NCBI GenBank assembly: GCA_032622095.1
Contig: CP136069.1
Coordinates: forward strand, 48,718,760-48,782,759
Origin: Siphonodentalium dalli
Taxonomy: Eukaryota > Mollusca > Scaphopoda > Gadilida > Siphonodentaliidae
DNA length: 64,000 bases
Direction of reading: 5' to 3'
Numbering within the stretch: position 1 is the stretch's first letter; each line of letters opens with the position of its first letter. The position numbers and the translations under genes were made by a program. Of this stretch, positions 47,082 to 58,841 are shown one piece after another. The notes beneath the pieces are model-generated. The model did no database searches. It was given only the letters and a program-made list of their open reading frames with translations, and had not been told where the DNA came from.

Positions 47082-48410
47082 CTAAAGAAGTGAGGCCGTT
47101 TGAGTCACGGGTGCAAGGAGTGCGAGAGGGTCCACAAATTGATAATTATTTTCTCCGTGATATGAGGAATCCAATCGTGATTGGGGCACATACTTTGATA
47201 CAAATTTGTTTAGGAGCTGATTTCCACCAGTTGTTGCGAGTTAAAGTCATCAAATGTTACTCTGTTGGTGACAGAGACAGAAAATGGGGAGAGGCATCAA
47301 AAAGGATCTTAAGGACTAATTTCTGTTGGCTGTTAACTTCGACAATGGTGAATTCTTCTGAGATGTGCCCACACACAATGGTCTTAATTGAAATTAAAGC
47401 GGTTGGTAGTTTGAGACTGCCATCGAATAACCAGTTCCACAAGTTACAACCACTTAATTGTTCGACTGGAGTATTTCGTTGCGTTCTCGAATGATACCGA
47501 CACTCGCATAGTTCGAGCACACACATGGGATTCTACTTTATTACGATACAAAACTTTGTTTTCTAGAAAGGTTATGTCTGACAATGTGACATCACAATTT
47601 GTGACGAACAGTTTAATTTGGGAGATGTACCACATTTGTCGCATAGTAACATGATGGACTCAAACATTACTGTCGTAATCGGAAACTCTGTTTACTGTTT
47701 CTTTCAATCACTGGCATTGATTACATGAGTGGAATTATGCATGTTGAATTAGCAGTTCATTGGTAGATGTGGCTGGCCTTTTATTGAGAAAAATTACATA
47801 TTATAAAAATAATCAAATCATTGTTTTATATTGATAAGCACAAGTAGGCTTATATTTAATTTCTAATCGTCCCTCTCCATCGGAGGCGGAATGTTGTGGT
47901 TAACTCTGGACGCTTGTCAGTTGAACAAAGTGCATGGCAAGTTTAAATTTTCACAACAAATGGGCTTTGTCCCAAATATAATTATGGGTATCTGACAGAA
48001 ACTAAAACTTGACCGACATTTCTACTATAGCACTTCACACACACTTGAATAAGCTTTGTTTCTGCGCAGGTATTACATTCCTCATTGTAACCGCCACAAC
48101 ACGATCTACGTAATCACTGAAGCTTTATTTTTCTAATTAATGCACAGCACGTGGTTTAAACAATATCTGTGTTGTGTTCCCTCAATGGACATTTATAATA
48201 ATATATTTACACTCATACATACACGCTGTGGAGCAAGTATGCAGCACGTTGGTTGGTCGAAATTACGTCACATGACGTCGCGCGCATACATTGACTTGCT
48301 TCCATTTCTGTACATACGACGCAGATTGCATCGAGCCACGAGAATGACGTTGTAAATGGGTGCTTTAATGCTCGTCTGATCTGCCAGTTGACTCTGTTTA
48401 GTGTCAATGT
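47082..48410. other. No supported gene
   Basis: AT-rich. A segment near 47150-47240 (CTCCGTGATATGAGGAATCCAA, TTCCACCAG) belongs to dispersed family 1. Open frames are unremarkable. Confidence 0.4.
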
Positions 48411-48412
48411 AA

Positions 48413-48537
48413 GTAATGGATGTTGATTTTGTTGCGTTCCATAGAGTATGGATGCAGGTTGGTCTGACATTTGTTATGTAAAATGTCAGACCAACTGGAA
48501 TTCATACTCAATAGAACGTAAGCAAATCAACCTCCAT
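48413..48537. repeat. Foldback with 58-bp arms
   Basis: AATGGATGTTGATTTTGTTGCG...GGTTGGTCTGACATTT and its inverse AAATGTCAGACCAAC...CAAATCAACCTCCATT pair almost fully around an 8-base centre. It is a compact inverted repeat. Confidence 0.85.
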
Positions 48538-48728
48538 TTATTAAGTTGACACATTTTGATAATGACACGATGTAAGGATATATAAGGCGGAGAAGATCTA
48601 TCAACAAACGAGTCACCGCTTATGATGAGATATTTCATTAGAAAAAAAGAAATACACATGGTGTATACAAGAAGAGCGAACGAGAGTAAGAGGATATGAC
48701 GTGGATCTAATAATAACGCTGAATTCGA

Positions 48729-48780
48729 GTGAGAGAGAGAGGGAGAGAGAGAGTGTGTGTGTGTGTGGGCGTGTGTGTGG
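48729..48780. repeat. (GA)n(GT)n microsatellite
   Basis: A compound run: GAGAGAGAGAGGGAGAGAGAGA, then GTGTGTGTGTGTGGGCGTGTGTGTGG. Confidence 0.95.
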
Positions 48781-49189
48781 TACAAATGCCTGCCTATGAA
48801 TCATCATCATCATATATTTCAAGGAACGAGTCCAACTGACTCATAGGTCTGGTGCTTACATATGTTACAATAAGAATTGATTAACACGTTCATGTGATAT
48901 CTGTTTGATACTTTATACTGGTGAAATGATAGTCCACCAATTGGTCAAATGCTTCAGCGTTAACTATTTGGTTAGGAATAGCATTACACACAGGTCGCAT
49001 TATCTGGGTGAAAAAGTACATTCTTTGTTCTCCGTTACTGCGGTCGATCATCAGTTTCTATGAATATTTCAAGTTATTTGGACTACTGATTACCGTCGGT
49101 AATTTCGTAAATCAAGCAATACGCTTTGCCACTGAGTCGCGATAATATTGTAAGCATCCAGCCCCATTCAGTATTTAGTGTTACAGGTC

Positions 49190-49268
49190 AAATTTCTGGA
49201 GTAGCGTTCCATATATGAATCTTTTGAATATTCATGAATTCCATATATGAAATGCTACTCCAGAACGT
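49190..49268. repeat. Foldback with 32-bp arms
   Basis: TTCTGGAGTAGCGTTCCATATATGAAT is mirrored by TTCATATATGGAAT-type sequence ending GCTACTCCAGAA, around a TTTGAATATTCATG centre. Confidence 0.85.
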
Positions 49269-49269
49269 T

Positions 49270-50495
49270 CACATGTGCCACTAAAAAAACGGAACATGTC
49301 TTGATGAATCCAATATGGCCGCGACTAGGTGACAACGCGTATAAATCAGCTTGCAATTTGACACACAGCAGTCACGGTGCTGTAGAGACCACTGTGCAAA
49401 ACGAGAAACACATATTTAATATGGAATTATTTGCTTTCATAAAACAACAGAGTATACCCATGCAACTGATAATCAATAGACGTCCTACTATGTTCTTGAA
49501 TCGAAAGGAAACACATACTTGTGAATAAAGCTGAAGATATCTGCACATTCAGGTTGACGCGAATTCGGCTACGGGGAAATATTGATCGACTGAATTTTAT
49601 TTTGATAAACTCAATCAGCATTGGAGGAAACAATATTATTTAAAAAATTCAAACATATAACGCAAACACAGTACACATAGATACGGAGAGATTGAGAAAC
49701 AGGATTAGACAAGTCCTCTCCTAAGAATAAACGTGACATCCATTGAAGGAAATATCACTTGAGGTAAAGCAGACGGGATATATAGTTTTTGTTTGACAGG
49801 AAATGCATTGCATGTTTGGGATTGAGATTTGGGTATAACATTGCACTACGGGAGTTAATGGAGAGATATTGTAGGTGAGAAATAGAGATATAGAGGGATA
49901 GAGCCAAAGTGAGAGACATAGCAAGAAAGTGAGAGATATGATATAGTGAGGTTTTACCTAACATACATTATACACAATACAACAACATATGTGCAGTGAG
50001 ATAACAACAATATATGACATACTATATTGGTAAAATAATACACAAGGATATCAAAGATCAAAGGTGAGGTTAGCACATAAACAGCAACCATCCAAGCAAC
50101 ATCATTTGTATATAGACTGTCCAATGTGACGTGGAAGTAATCAGTCAGCATTGTGCAGGTGCAAACCATTAAAGATAGATTCATTACAAAGGCTGGATAT
50201 ACACGTACCATAATATCGATGGCATACTAGGCATGCTGTCTCACGATGGTGCAACTTAGTGACAGGTGGTCGTCGAAATTACTATGTCATGTCGCCCGTT
50301 GATTTTCTCGCATAATGGATCGACCAGGATCCACAAGCAACGTATAAATCCGCTCTCGGGTTTATCTACCTCAATACATTGACCACTGATTGTCTCCACG
50401 CGTTTGATCTTTAAGTCGAATGAGATATAGTACACCGTCGAGGGGGCTTGGTAAATCGGTTGGCAATGCGCATGACGCACTAAGATAAACATAAG
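49270..50495. other. No supported gene
   Basis: AT-rich with no array or recognisable coding. GAGA-rich at 49860-49940. Confidence 0.4.
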
Positions 50496-50504
50496 CCGCC
50501 CATC

Positions 50505-53376
50505 GGTCCTACTAAAACCCGACCGCACCCGACCGCACCCGACCGCACCCGACCGGACCCGACCGCACCCGACCGGACCGCCCCCAGGGGTCCGAGCGAG
50601 ATGGGGTTTGCACTATCGTGTAGAATGGACCCGAATGTACCATAGTTCCAATCCCCAAGTCGATAGATCGAGCGGTCACGGCACTGTTAACCCCTGACTG
50701 GCGGCCGTTTCCGCCAGGTACGGGAAATCCGAAAAGGCGCCGACCGCACCTCCCCTGACTGCCTGACCACGGAAATGGACATTATATCATGAAGTGAATA
50801 CCCATATGCATCCATGGGCGATCGGACAAGTCGCTAGCTGCAGCGGAAGTGAATAAATTAACCCATACGCTGCTGCCGAATTCGCTATAAATGTACGCAA
50901 AAACGCCGAAATTAACACCCGCCGACCGGACCGCCCCTATGGGTCCGAGCGAGATGGGATTTGCACTATCGTGTAGAATGGATCCGAATGTACCAAAGTT
51001 CCCATCCCCAAGTCGATAGCTTGAGCGGTCACGGCACTGTTAACCCCTGACTGGCGGCCGTTTCCGCCAGGTACGGGAAATCCGAAAAGGCGCCGACCGC
51101 ACCTCCCCTGACTGCCTGACCACGGAAATGGACATTATATCATGAAGTGAATACCCATATGCATCCATGGGCGATCGGACAAGTCGCTAGCTGCAGCGGA
51201 AGTGAATAAATTAACCCATACGCTGCTGCCGAATTCGCTATAAATGTACGCAAAAACGCCGAAATTAACACCCGCCGACCGGACCACCCCTATGGGTCCG
51301 AGCGAGATGGGGTTTGCACTGTCGTGTAGAATGGACCCGAATGTACCATAGTTCCAATCCCCAAGTCGATAGATCGAGCGGTCACGGCACTGTTAACCCC
51401 TGACTGGCGGCCGTTTCCGCCAGGTACGGGAAATCCGAAAAGGCGCCGACCGCACCTCCCCTGACTGCCTGACCACGGAAATGGACATTATATCATGAAG
51501 TGAATACCCATATGCATCCATGGGCGATCGGACAAGTCGCTACCTGCAGCGGAAGTGAATAAATTAACCCATACGCTGCTGCCGAATTCGCTATAAATGT
51601 ACGCAAAAACGCCGAAATTAACACCCGCCGACCGGACCGCCCCTATGGGTCCGAGCGAGATGGGATTTGCACTATCGTGTAGAATGGATCCGAATGTACC
51701 AAAGTTCCCATCCCCAAGTCGATAGCTTGAGCGGTCACGGCACTGTTAACCCCTGACTGGCGGCCGTTTCCGCCAGGTACGGGAAATCCGAAAAGGCGCC
51801 GACCGCACCTCCCCTGACTGCCTGACCACGGAAATGGACATTATATCATGAAGTGAATACCCATATGCATCCATGGGCGATCGGACAAGACGCTAGCTGC
51901 AGCGGAAGTGAATAAATTAACCCATAAGCTGCTGCCGAATTCGCTATAAATGTACGCAAAAATGCCGAAATTAACACCCGCCGATCGGACCGCCCCTATG
52001 CGTCCGAGCGAGCTGGGGTTTGCACTATCGTGTAGAATGGACCCGAATGTACCATAGTTCCAATCCCCAAGTCGATAGATCGAGCGGTCACGGCACTGTT
52101 AACCCCTGACTGGCGGCCGTTTCCGCCAGGTACGGGAAATCCGAAAAGGCGCCGACCGCACCTCCCCTGACTGCCTGACCACGGAAATGGACATTATATC
52201 ATGAAGTGAATACCCATATGCATCCATGGGCGATCGGACAAGTCGCTAGCTGCAGCGGAAGTGAATAAATTAACCCATACGCTGCTGCCGAATTCGCTAT
52301 AAATGTACGCAAAAACGCCGAAATTAACACCCGCCGACCGGACCACCCCTATGGGTCCGAGCGAGATGGGGTTTGCACTGTCGTGTAGAATGGACCCGAA
52401 TGTACCATAGTTCCAATCCCCAAGTCGATAGATCGAGCGGTCACGGCACTGTTAACCCCTGACTGGCGGCCGTTTCCGCCAGGTACGGGAAATCCGAAAA
52501 GGCGCCGACCGCACCTCCCCTGACTGCCTGACCACGGAAATGGACATTATATCATGAAGTGAATACCCATATGCATCCATGGGCGATCGGACAAGACGCT
52601 AGCTGCAGCGGAAGTGAATAAATTAACCCATACGCTGCTGCCGAATTCGCTATAAATGTACGCAAAAATGCCGAAATTGACACCCGCCGACCGGACCGCC
52701 CCTATGGGTCCGATCGTGATGGGGTTTGCACTAACGTGTAGAATGGACCCGACTGTACCATAGTTCCAATCCTCAAGTCGATAGCTCGAGCGGTCACGGC
52801 ACTGTTAACCCCTGACTGGCGGCCGTTTCCGCCAGGTACGGGAAATCCGAAAAGGCGCCGACCGCACCTCCCCTGACTGCCTGACCACGGAAATGGACAT
52901 TATATCATGAAGTGAATACCCATATGCATCCATGGGCGATCGGACAAGTCGCTAGCTGCAGCGGAAGTGAATAAATTAACCCATACGCTGCTGCCGAATT
53001 CGCTATAAATGTACGCAAAAACGCCGAAATTAACACCCGCCGACCGGACCGCCCCAAGGGGTACGAGCGAGATGTGGTTTGCACTATCGTGTAGAATGGA
53101 CCCGAATGTACCAAAGTTCCAATCCCCAAGTCGATAGCTCGAGCGGTCACGGCACTGTTAACCCCTGACTGGCGGCCGTTTCCGCCAGGTACGAGAAATC
53201 CAAAAAGGCGCCGACCGCACCTCCCCTGACTGCCTGACCAAGGAAATGGACATTATATCATGAAGTGAATACCCATATGCATCCATGGGCGATCGGACAA
53301 GTCGCTAGCTGCAGCGGTCGGGTCCGGTCGGGTGCGGTCGGGTGCGGTCGGGTGCGGTCGGGTTTTAGTAGGACCC
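50505..53376. mobile_element. TIR transposon carrying a 353-bp satellite
   Basis: The ends are inverted repeats: GTCCTACTAAAACCC at 50506 and GGGTTTTAGTAGGAC ending 53374. Each is followed inward by 10-bp iterons (CCCGACCGCA and variants, six at the left, five at the right). CCGCCCATCG flanks both sides (50496-50505 and 53377-53386), a likely 9-10-bp target duplication. Everything between the iterons is the satellite described separately. There is no transposase, so it is non-autonomous. A 9-10-bp duplication would suit a Mutator-like element, but the end sequence alone does not settle it. It lies about 300 bases upstream of gene B. Confidence 0.88.
50575..53316 (+). repeat. 353-bp tandem satellite, seven full units and one partial
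   Basis: The TCCGAGCG anchor (TACGAGCG in the last unit) recurs at 50591, 50944, 51297, 51650, 52003, 52356, 52709 and 53062: a spacing of exactly 353 each time. Each unit contains CTGGCGGCCGTTTCCGCCAG, a perfect 7-bp-stem hairpin, and is GC-richer than the surrounding genome. Diagnostic variants (CCATAGTTCCAATCC...AGATCGAG versus CCAAAGTTCCCATCC...AGCTTGAG) alternate A-B-A-B-A-A, then two divergent units, so a dimeric higher-order structure is emerging. Confidence 0.96.
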
Positions 53377-53671
53377 CCGCCCATCGACGGAAAGCTATTT
53401 GTACTCCTACCCCCACTCGCATGGAAGGTAACGCACTACATGTAGGTTACTTTCCAAATTCGTGTACCTGGGCCAATTTGCCATTTGCTTTATGTGGGTC
53501 GTTGGTTTCTACCTGCAGTGGGGTCATTTGCAACTAATTATGTAGTCTCAGATATTATCTTTCCGATTGCTGAAACAGGCCACACTTTGGGCGAGACACC
53601 CCTACCCCAGTCGCACATAACTGCCATGCACTTCTGTTATTTTCTAGTTTCAGCAAGCAAACAATTGGAAG

Positions 53672-53936
53672 ATGGAACTGATCCGTGTCATCATCGTGTG
53701 TTCACTCCTACAAGTATCTGCCACGAGGAAATTCGCCAAGCTATCTGCTGGGAGAAAGCTGACAGGTGGTAGTCTTGGTCAAGCAACACGTGGTAGTCTT
53801 GTCGAGTGCGGTGCCCAGTGTGACGGCATAGGTGATTGTCGTCAATTCGCGTTTGACGATGAAGGATATTGTCACCTGTACAACATGGATCCTGGAGCAG
53901 AGTTTCTCAATCCATCCATCACATGGGAGATAGCAG
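53672..53936 (+). CDS. Gene B exon 1: signal peptide plus first PAN/apple-like module
   Basis: Paralogue of gene A exon 1. The ATG at 53672 follows an acceptor (TTTTCTAGTTTCAG ending 53653), so the 5' untranslated region is probably spliced. Residues 1-18 are hydrophobic (signal peptide). Cys 46, 50, 56 and 67 keep the C-x3-C-x5-C-x10-C spacing and the ending CHLYNM. Relative to gene A there is a two-residue deletion after the RK/GR segment; otherwise it aligns end to end with roughly half the residues identical. It ends GCA G|GTAGAT, a phase-1 donor like gene A. It lies in the spacer of the inverted repeat, so it exists once. Its upstream region is displaced by the 353-bp satellite transposon. 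Confidence 0.82.
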
Positions 53937-54587
53937 GTAGATATATTTGTATGAGTGTATGTATTTGTCTGTTAACTGTCCCTGAAGGGGAACTGGCAAC
54001 GTGGAACCATATATCTGGCCCTAAATCAAATACGTCTCTAACAGCGGTTCCTGTTTTAGATTAAGAAGATTGCGAGGCTTAAAAATTTCAAAAGTAGCGC
54101 TGGTGAAGTCACGGTGTGGTAAGGGGGGGGGGGTCACCATAATTTATTCATGAATGCTTTTTGTCGCCGAATTCCGATACATGTGTTCATAGTTATATTC
54201 ATGATAGACGGAATATAGTGGTTTAAAGATTCCAATGTGGTGCCGACAACGCTGGTATTTTAACTGGTTTGGGACCCAGAGAGATCGAGGTCACAATTAA
54301 CGACGGTCATGTCAATCACATGTTGTGTATAAGCAGCACAATTTGTAATGAGTGACTTGTACTTTGCATAGATGTATATTTAATATGTCTTCCATGTGTA
54401 TGGTTGCATGGTGGTTCGAATTCAGGCTGTATACTTCGACGTTTACCTTCAAAACATTCTTCAAATTCTGGAAATTTCTCATAACGTATATTTTATGGGA
54501 TGATATAAAATGCTTCCCTGGATGGTAATACCACTGTGTGGAGCATTATTGTTTAAACGCTTTATATATTCTGTTGCCACTTTTCAG

Positions 54588-54785
54588 GAATCACTTTGTT
54601 TGATTAATGTTTGTCAAACTGGAGTCAAAACCGTTCAACACAGCGATAGTATAAATCGCTGTGACATAAGCCGCGATTCCATTCTACGCTTTCTATTAGG
54701 ACCAAATTACCCACATCGCGACGGGATACCAATGAGACTTTTTTCGACCGATTTAGTGTAAGCTTTAGTATATGCCCGATGGGGA
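54588..54785 (+). repeat. Direct repeat shared with 61789-61995, copy 1
   Basis: GGAATCACTTTGTTTGATTAATGTTTGTCA and the next 160 bases recur at 61789 in the same orientation, about 88 percent alike. An open frame of about 58 codons (ESLCLINVCQ...) is kept in both, ending at different stops, but joining it to gene B exon 1 gives an early stop. It is more likely a repeat than an exon. Confidence 0.6.
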
Positions 54786-54961
54786 TCAATTTCCAAAAAA
54801 AAAGCAAAAGCTAGATGCCATTTGTTTTGTCTATTTATTTGCAAATTCATTTACTTTTTTGTAATTTGCTAAACTGGCAGTCGGCAGCGGAAGCCCTGCG
54901 TTACTAAGTGATAAACACAATGCCCACACACTCATTGTATATTGTTCATGTTTCATATCAC

Positions 54962-55180
54962 TACCTATATATGAGCGCCTGCGGCGCATAAGATACTATG
55001 GGTGGCGGGATGGGGTGGTGGGTGGGTACTACCTATATATACGAGCGCCTGCTGCGCATAAGATACTATGGGTGGCGGGATGGGATGGTGGGTGGGTACT
55101 ACCTATATATGAGCGCCTGCGGCGCATACGATACTATGGGTGGCGGGATGGGATGGTGGGTGGGTACTACCTATATACGA
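54962..55180 (+). repeat. 68-bp tandem repeat, three copies, right arm
   Basis: Mirror of 44753-44968. Units differ slightly between the arms (GCTGCGCA, GCATACGATAC), showing independent change since duplication. Confidence 0.88.
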
Positions 55181-57312
55181 TATATACTACAATGATAACG
55201 CTGGAAACGACGTAATTCCTGTCGCCAAACTGACATAGCGGAACCGACGTACCTTTTCAAGCAATGGCGTCGTTAGTCAGAAGTCGACAGAACACTAACG
55301 AGGTGGTCATAATGTCACTTAATTTGAATCATATATATAGTGAAGACTATCAGGAATCGATCCATTCCCAACAGAATAATTTGTGCCATAGTATTGAACA
55401 TGACATTAGTTGACAAGACTGGGACCAACTTAGTATCAAGTCGTTTTTTGAGAAGTATTGTCAAAATATCCATTTCTTTAATAAATATTTCGAATTTCCT
55501 TATATCTCATATCTTTGTTTCCATCATAACATCAAACACAACAGTATATGTATATACCGTTCACGTACTCCGCGTTTTAGAATATCACCAAAATTAAATG
55601 CATTTTGGTTTTGTGGACGTATGGCAGTTGGAGAGATTCTAGTCTTGTATTTTACGTCACACATACCGCATGTAAAGCGATCAGATTCCGTTGGTGATCT
55701 ATGGTGTGTATTAGACTGCTGTAATTCATGACTAGCTAGGTTGCAATATATGTATGTTAAATATAGATATAATAGAAATTATTGGGCATTGTTATATTAG
55801 CTATCACCAGTCGAAGGTTATCAAACGGAAATCTCGTGCAATTACAATCTTGATAGATCTAACGGGTGTGATTATTTCACAAACTTATTATATAATATAT
55901 CATACATGCACATGTATGTATATATATCTATATATACACACAGTTATATTTATTGATATATATTATGCAACTATCCCACGTTATACATACATGTACATGT
56001 TGATTAAACGTGCCAATTAAATGCAGCTGTAATCTGACATATTGAAAGCAGTGTTTTATTATTACGGCAGATTAATGCAACTATGATACATTCAAAACCC
56101 CACGCATATATCTGTTTGGACATAATTATATCGGGCACACTATTCTGGTTCAGACTCTACTTGAATACATTCTGAATATAATGTTTTCAAACCATTGTCA
56201 TAAAAGTCTCTTTTAAAACGGTGACAATTTTCACCTGTAAACAAAGTATCCCAATAGCAATAATGCAACACATACAAAATGTGGATAAGCTACCAGTCGC
56301 GTGAATATGTTTACACTAACTTCATATTCTGAATATAAATAACCAATACTTGGGTGGCGTAGAGTGTCATTGTTTGTTTAACTAGATGTTTTATCGTCTG
56401 TGGTTGTCCATTTTATGAATACGAAGGTGTGTGTGAATCAAGATGAGCAACGAAATGATCAGCTCTTATGTGCAGTCCGTAATAATAACACAAGAATATG
56501 TCCATCTGGAAATAAGAGCACGGCTCTGTTACCCTGGTGTTCCTGGCTACACCATTGGGTTGCACAACATCCACAATTATATTCCACTACATTTGCCATA
56601 CACATGCACACACACACATATATAGAGTAACTGCTCGTATATCAAAGCTGTGTGGAAGCAATTGCATAAACGTACAAGCAAGGTTACCCGCCGTTGTCCA
56701 GGTTAAGTGATGTGAAACACTCTGCTGTGGACATTTGGTGAAAATATAGAATACTCTTACTCAACATGTTACACATATTATCATAGATTGTATATCCAAA
56801 TGGCATTAAGACATGTCATTCTTATATACAATGATTATAATTATAGCGGCTCAAGTTGTCGAAGTGATTGTCAATGTGTAACAATTTGGAGCAAAAATAT
56901 CCGACAATTTGTCATCTTTAAACCACATAGTTAGATTCCTCATATCATGGAGATGATTAGGTATAAGTTTGGTGGAAATCGGCGGAAACAATGTGTGCTG
57001 CCCCTCCCCTATTCTACTCCTGACAACAAGAGCGTAACTTTATAAAATTATAACCGCACCGTTATCTTCCTCGTAAAAAATCGGTGTTAGACCCCTTGAT
57101 AACATCCAGATGCCGACCCCCGTGAATGTATATAGATGTAAGAACAAAGACAGCCATTCGCAAATACAGATATAGTCATGGTTCATGTGCTTCATGTACT
57201 TGATCTCGAATGACCATGTGACATTTCCGTGGTGTTACAGGTTATTTACGGTCTTGTGGGTGGTACTTCTGTGTGATTAGATGACGTGTATGTCTATACA
57301 TGTATATTCCAG

Positions 57313-57569
57313 GTTGCGAGGACTATGACGATACCTTCTATCCCATCAATGACTGGGCAATTCGAGGCATGAACCATGAGGTGATTTCAGGAAAATCGCA
57401 ACAGGAGTGCAAGGGCATATGTCTCAATGCTGCATACAAGTGCGTTATTTACGAACACAACACAGTCACAGGAAAATGTCACACCTCTATTGTGGGGATT
57501 CTTGGTGTGCCAAACGAAGAATTCAGATACATTGAAGGGTGGATTTCGTACGTCAGAAACTGCAAGTGA
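57313..57569 (+). CDS. Gene B exon 2: second PAN/apple-like module and stop
   Basis: The acceptor TGTATATTCCAG precedes 57313 and the phase-1 junction gives Gly89-Cys90. Cys 90, 121, 125, 132, 144 and 172 repeat the spacing of gene A exactly, with DWAIR, GILGVP and GWISY blocks conserved. The stop TGA at 57567 is embedded in CAA|GTGAGT, a consensus-like donor, so an isoform that splices past the stop is possible. The spliced product is 173 aa, secreted, with two PAN/apple-like modules. An almost identical copy is at 42378-42634. A 5'-truncated LINE begins about 390 bases downstream on the same strand. Confidence 0.83.
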
Positions 57570-57959
57570 GTGAGCATCTGTGTGCGAGACAAAGGAGCAT
57601 TCAGTGTCATGTTTATTATTTACACGGTAAAATGTCCACAACTGCTGACATGAGATGATGCTGCATAAAACATGTTTGTTTGGGATTTGACTTGGGTTTG
57701 CAATGGCATATTCTACCAGGACAGACAGTTCGGAAATTGTCCTAATATAGATGTATTCAACTATATCACACGACACACCTATGGTCATTGAAAAAGCACG
57801 GTATTTCAGGCAACAGACGTTTCCCATTATATAATATCTTCTCTGGATAGTGGCAAAGAAATTAGATGCCATTTCTGTGATATCAGCCAGGTATTCGATA
57901 AGTCGTGGCATCGGGGCTTACTTTGTAAGCTGAAGAGATTGTGAATTGTCGGCCCAACA

Positions 57960-58841
57960 TACGGTCTATTACAAAAGTATTTGGACAATCGACATCAGCG
58001 AGTAATCGTTTCAAACTTGAATTCCCGTTGGACGTGTGTCACAGCTCGTGTGACCCAGGGATCCAAACTCAACTCTCTTCGTTTATTGATCTACATTAAT
58101 AATATTGTAGACAATATTACGTGCAATATAATGCTGCTTGCCGATGATAAATCTTTATTTCTATGCATTGAAGACCCAGCTATTGCCTCAGAAGTATTCA
58201 ACAACGATATTAGTCTGATTTTCGAATGGTCCCAAAAATGGCTAGTGCAATTTAATCCAATGAAAACATAATCACTTCTAATATAATGGAAAAACAACCT
58301 AACGACAACCCACTTCAGATGTTGGGAAAGGACAGTGTGTAGAATTCGAAACTCACAAACATATAGGTCTTAATTCTAACAGAGACGGTACGTGTAAAGA
58401 TCAATTCAATGATATTGAAAATTGAGGCGCAGGTCGAATGTATATTCTAATAAAGTATACATTTATACTGGACAGGAGAACCCTTTAACGTATATATTTG
58501 TCATGTATCCGTCCAGTGTTGAAATATGCCACTTCGGTATGCGAAAATTGTTCAGTTGAAGATTCAACCTATCTGGAAGATAAGCAACACGAGGCTGCTA
58601 GAATAATCACGGGAGCAACTGGAAGCTGCAGTAAAGAATCATTATGATGGGAAACCGGTTGGGATACACTATCTAGCAGGAGAGCAAAACTTGTGCAATT
58701 TTTTAAATAATTAAAAGAACCACGCCCCATCACTTATATATGGTCGTTCCTATTACCAATTATAATTTGGAACAAAAGGGTATCAGGAGTCAGGACCCCA
58801 GCGTTTACGCCAAAGATACGGGAATTCATTTCTTCCAGCTG
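57960..58841 (+). pseudogene. LINE reverse-transcriptase fragment, right arm
   Basis: Mirror of the LINE in the left arm: DNRHQRV, TARVTQGSKLNSL, LADDKSLF, KWLVQFNPMKT, then a stop, and in other frames FILDRRT and EAARIITGATGS. The copy ends abruptly at 58841, inside the region preceding the C-terminal domain, where the left arm continues intact. The next base begins antisense endonuclease sequence. Confidence 0.82.

Larger units (their letters stand above)
53937..57312 (+). other. Intron 1 of gene B
   Basis: An inferred 3.4-kb phase-1 intron. It holds a run of 12 G near 54123, a family-1 repeat copy (54150-54250), the direct repeat at 54588, the inner edge of the right inverted-repeat arm (54843), three 68-bp units and family-2 sequence at 56690-56780. 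Confidence 0.65.
54843..58841. repeat. Inverted repeat, right arm, segment A
   Basis: Mirror of 41106-45084. It contains gene B exon 2, the LINE RT fragment and the three 68-bp units. The inner edge is 0.9 kb after gene B exon 1, and the spacer between the arms is about 9.8 kb. The outer edge at CCAGCTG (58841) joins directly to the inverted LINE endonuclease block. Confidence 0.92.

Noticed and set aside
47042-47494. 150-codon plus-strand frame after satellite array 2
   Set aside because: It begins in the array-end sequence, which also occurs at 34.7 kb without the frame, and runs through a dispersed repeat. Composition is not protein-like.
52905-53537. Open frames on both strands over the 353-bp satellite end
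   Set aside because: Frames arise from GC-rich satellite and iteron sequence and are interrupted in other units.
54588-54764. Possible alternative exon 2 for gene B (ESLCLINVCQ frame after TTTTCAG)
   Set aside because: In the phase set by exon 1 it gives a stop within seven codons, and the same sequence recurs as a repeat at 61.8 kb.
57387-57911. 174-codon minus-strand frame, with a near-identical mirror at 42036-42560
   Set aside because: It is antisense to PAN exon 2 and its downstream DNA. It is conserved only because the two arms are recent copies; no motif is seen.
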